A DNA stretch of 5,788 nucleotides, from assembly GCA_030593785.1 (NCBI GenBank), contig JAUVGM010000171.1, positions 1 to 5,788 on the forward strand, written 5' to 3'. Position 1 is the stretch's first letter; each line of letters starts with the position of its first letter. Made by a program: the position numbers and the translations under genes. The stretch is from Gammaproteobacteria bacterium. Lineage in GTDB: Bacteria > Pseudomonadota > Gammaproteobacteria > UBA6429 > Thiohalophilaceae. Under the pieces are notes generated by a model, which searched no databases, was not told where the DNA came from, and saw nothing but the letters and a program-made list of their open reading frames with translations. Shown here piece after piece: positions 4,738-5,788 of this stretch.

Positions 4738-5788
4738 GTTTTGGATGACGATGTTGGGGAACGCTGCTGAATGATCTTTAGTCTTCTGCGAAAGCTTAGC
4801 CACTACACGACGTGCAATATCACGATAAATAGTTGCAACAGCACCATCTGGATCTGCGACTACTGTTGGCTTGCCTTCATCAGTACCAATACGAATTGAC
4901 ATATCTAATGGCAAGGCACCTAATAAATCAACATCGCTGTCTGACGCCATGCTTTCTCCGCCACCTGAACCAAAGATGTGTTCTGCATGACCACACTCTG
5001 AACAAATATGGATAGACATATTTTCTACGATACCTAATACAGGTACTTCAACTTTCTCGAACATCTTAAGACCTTTACGTGCGTCTAATAATGCGATGTC
5101 TTGAGGCGTTGTTACGATAACTGCACCTGTTACAGGTACTTTTTGCGCAAGTGTTAATTGGATATCACCTGTGCCCGGTGGTAAATCGATGATCAAATAA
5201 TCAACGTCATGCCACTTTGTATCTTTTAGTAACTGCTCTAATGCTTGCGTTACCATTGGGCCACGCCAAATCATAGGGGTATCTTCATCAATCAAATAAC
5301 CAATAGACATAGATTGAATGCCATAGTTAGTCATTGGTTCTAAACTTTTACCATCTGCAGATTCTGGTTGACCACTTATACCCAGCATACGTGGTTGGCT
5401 TGGGCCATAAATATCCGCATCTAAAATACCAACGGTTGCGCCTTCTGCTGCTAATGCTAATGCTATGTTAACGGATGTTGTTGATTTACCAACACCACCT
5501 TTACCCGAAGCAACGGCGATAATGTTCTTCACACCAGGAATCATGTTCACGCCTTTTTGTACGGCATGAGAAGCCACTTTATGAGCAACGTTAATTGTTA
5601 CGTTAGCCACACCATCAACCGCTTTTACTATCCCGGTTAATTTTTGAGTTAACTCTTTGATGTAACCATTAACGGGGAATCCATAAAGAATATCAATCGA
5701 GACGTTATCTCCATCAACCGCAATATTTTTTACAGTTTTTGTTGAGACAAGATCAGATTCTAAATAAGGATCAATATACGTTTTTAAT
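4732..5788 (-). CDS. apbC: Mrp/ApbC iron-sulfur cluster carrier ATPase (N-terminus outside window)
   Basis: Cytoplasmic P-loop ATPase that binds and transfers Fe-S clusters to target proteins (also called mrp). The frame stays open to the right edge, giving 351 visible residues, and the real start lies beyond it. A GTG at 5608-5610 could look like a start but would remove a recognisable domain. Visible residues 1-65 (with LYGFPVNGYIKELTQ and VKAVDGVANVTINV) form most of the MIP18/DUF59 domain. The ATPase domain follows, with the deviant Walker A GKGGVGKST at about 95-103, GILDADIYGPSQPRMLG at about 120-136 and IIDLPPGTGD at about 199-208. Cys262-x-x-Cys265 (ICSECGH) is the cluster-binding pair. 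The C-terminus ends FPNIVIQNN. Only a short N-terminal piece seems missing. In Pseudomonas this gene lies between a divergent metG and dcd, so metG may lie just outside the window. The stop codon lies inside the right arm of a long inverted repeat. Confidence 0.97.
   Translation of the reverse strand, partial: LKTYIDPYLESDLVSTKTVKNIAVDGDNVSIDILYGFPVNGYIKELTQKLTGIVKAVDGVANVTINVAHKVASHAVQKGVNMIPGVKNIIAVASGKGGVGKSTTSVNIALALAAEGATVGILDADIYGPSQPRMLGISGQPESADGKSLEPMTNYGIQSMSIGYLIDEDTPMIWRGPMVTQALEQLLKDTKWHDVDYLIIDLPPGTGDIQLTLAQKVPVTGAVIVTTPQDIALLDARKGLKMFEKVEVPVLGIVENMSIHICSECGHAEHIFGSGGGESMASDSDVDLLGALPLDMSIRIGTDEGKPTVVADPDGAVATIYRDIARRVVAKLSQKTKDHSAAFPNIVIQNN

Noticed and set aside
4833..5015. 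A 60-codon + strand frame inside apbC
   Set aside because: It is antisense to a highly conserved gene, rich in His, Gln and Leu as expected of a shadow frame, and lacks a ribosome-binding site.
4732..5610. ApbC starting at the GTG at 5608-5610 (292 residues)
   Set aside because: The frame continues upstream with a clear MIP18/DUF59 domain to the window edge, so this GTG is an internal valine codon.

Overview
The window comes from an AT-rich bacterial chromosome, most likely a gammaproteobacterium. The evidence is a Pseudomonas-type dCTP deaminase, an Mrp/ApbC protein with the N-terminal MIP18-like domain, the apbC-dcd gene order known from Pseudomonas and relatives, and a large membrane-bound GGDEF/EAL protein. 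The genus cannot be fixed from the sequence alone.

Layout, left to right. (1) Positions 1-243 hold the 3' end of a gene whose product resembles DUF3108 proteins, on the + strand. (2) Positions 244-364 are a short intergenic stretch that starts with a perfect 14-bp palindrome and ends with a good ribosome-binding site. (3) Positions 365-3760 encode a 1131-residue sensor: signal peptide, PhnD/TtrS-like periplasmic binding domain, one membrane helix, three PAS domains, GGDEF and EAL. (4) dcd (dCTP deaminase) is on the - strand at 3762-4328 and meets the sensor gene tail to tail with one base between them. (5) Positions 4329-4731 are 403 bases without a gene but rich in structure: a possible weak dcd promoter, an 89-bp palindromic element with two inner hairpins that share a TCCT loop, a Rho-independent terminator on the - strand, and a long imperfect inverted repeat of about 129 bp that runs into the last codons of apbC. 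(6) apbC/mrp (Fe-S cluster carrier ATPase) is on the - strand from 4732 to beyond the right edge.

How the genes relate. apbC and dcd are housekeeping genes on the same strand, but the terminator and about 400 bp of palindromic DNA suggest they are transcribed separately here. The sensor gene has no obvious functional link to them. It reads as a stand-alone cyclic-di-GMP switch that senses a small periplasmic ligand, perhaps an oxyanion by analogy with TtrS, and possibly also a cytoplasmic cue through a CxxC-containing PAS domain. No new enzyme system, CRISPR array or mobile-element gene is visible. The least explained parts are the two structured intergenic elements and the PAS domain with the His-His/Cys-x-x-Cys insert.
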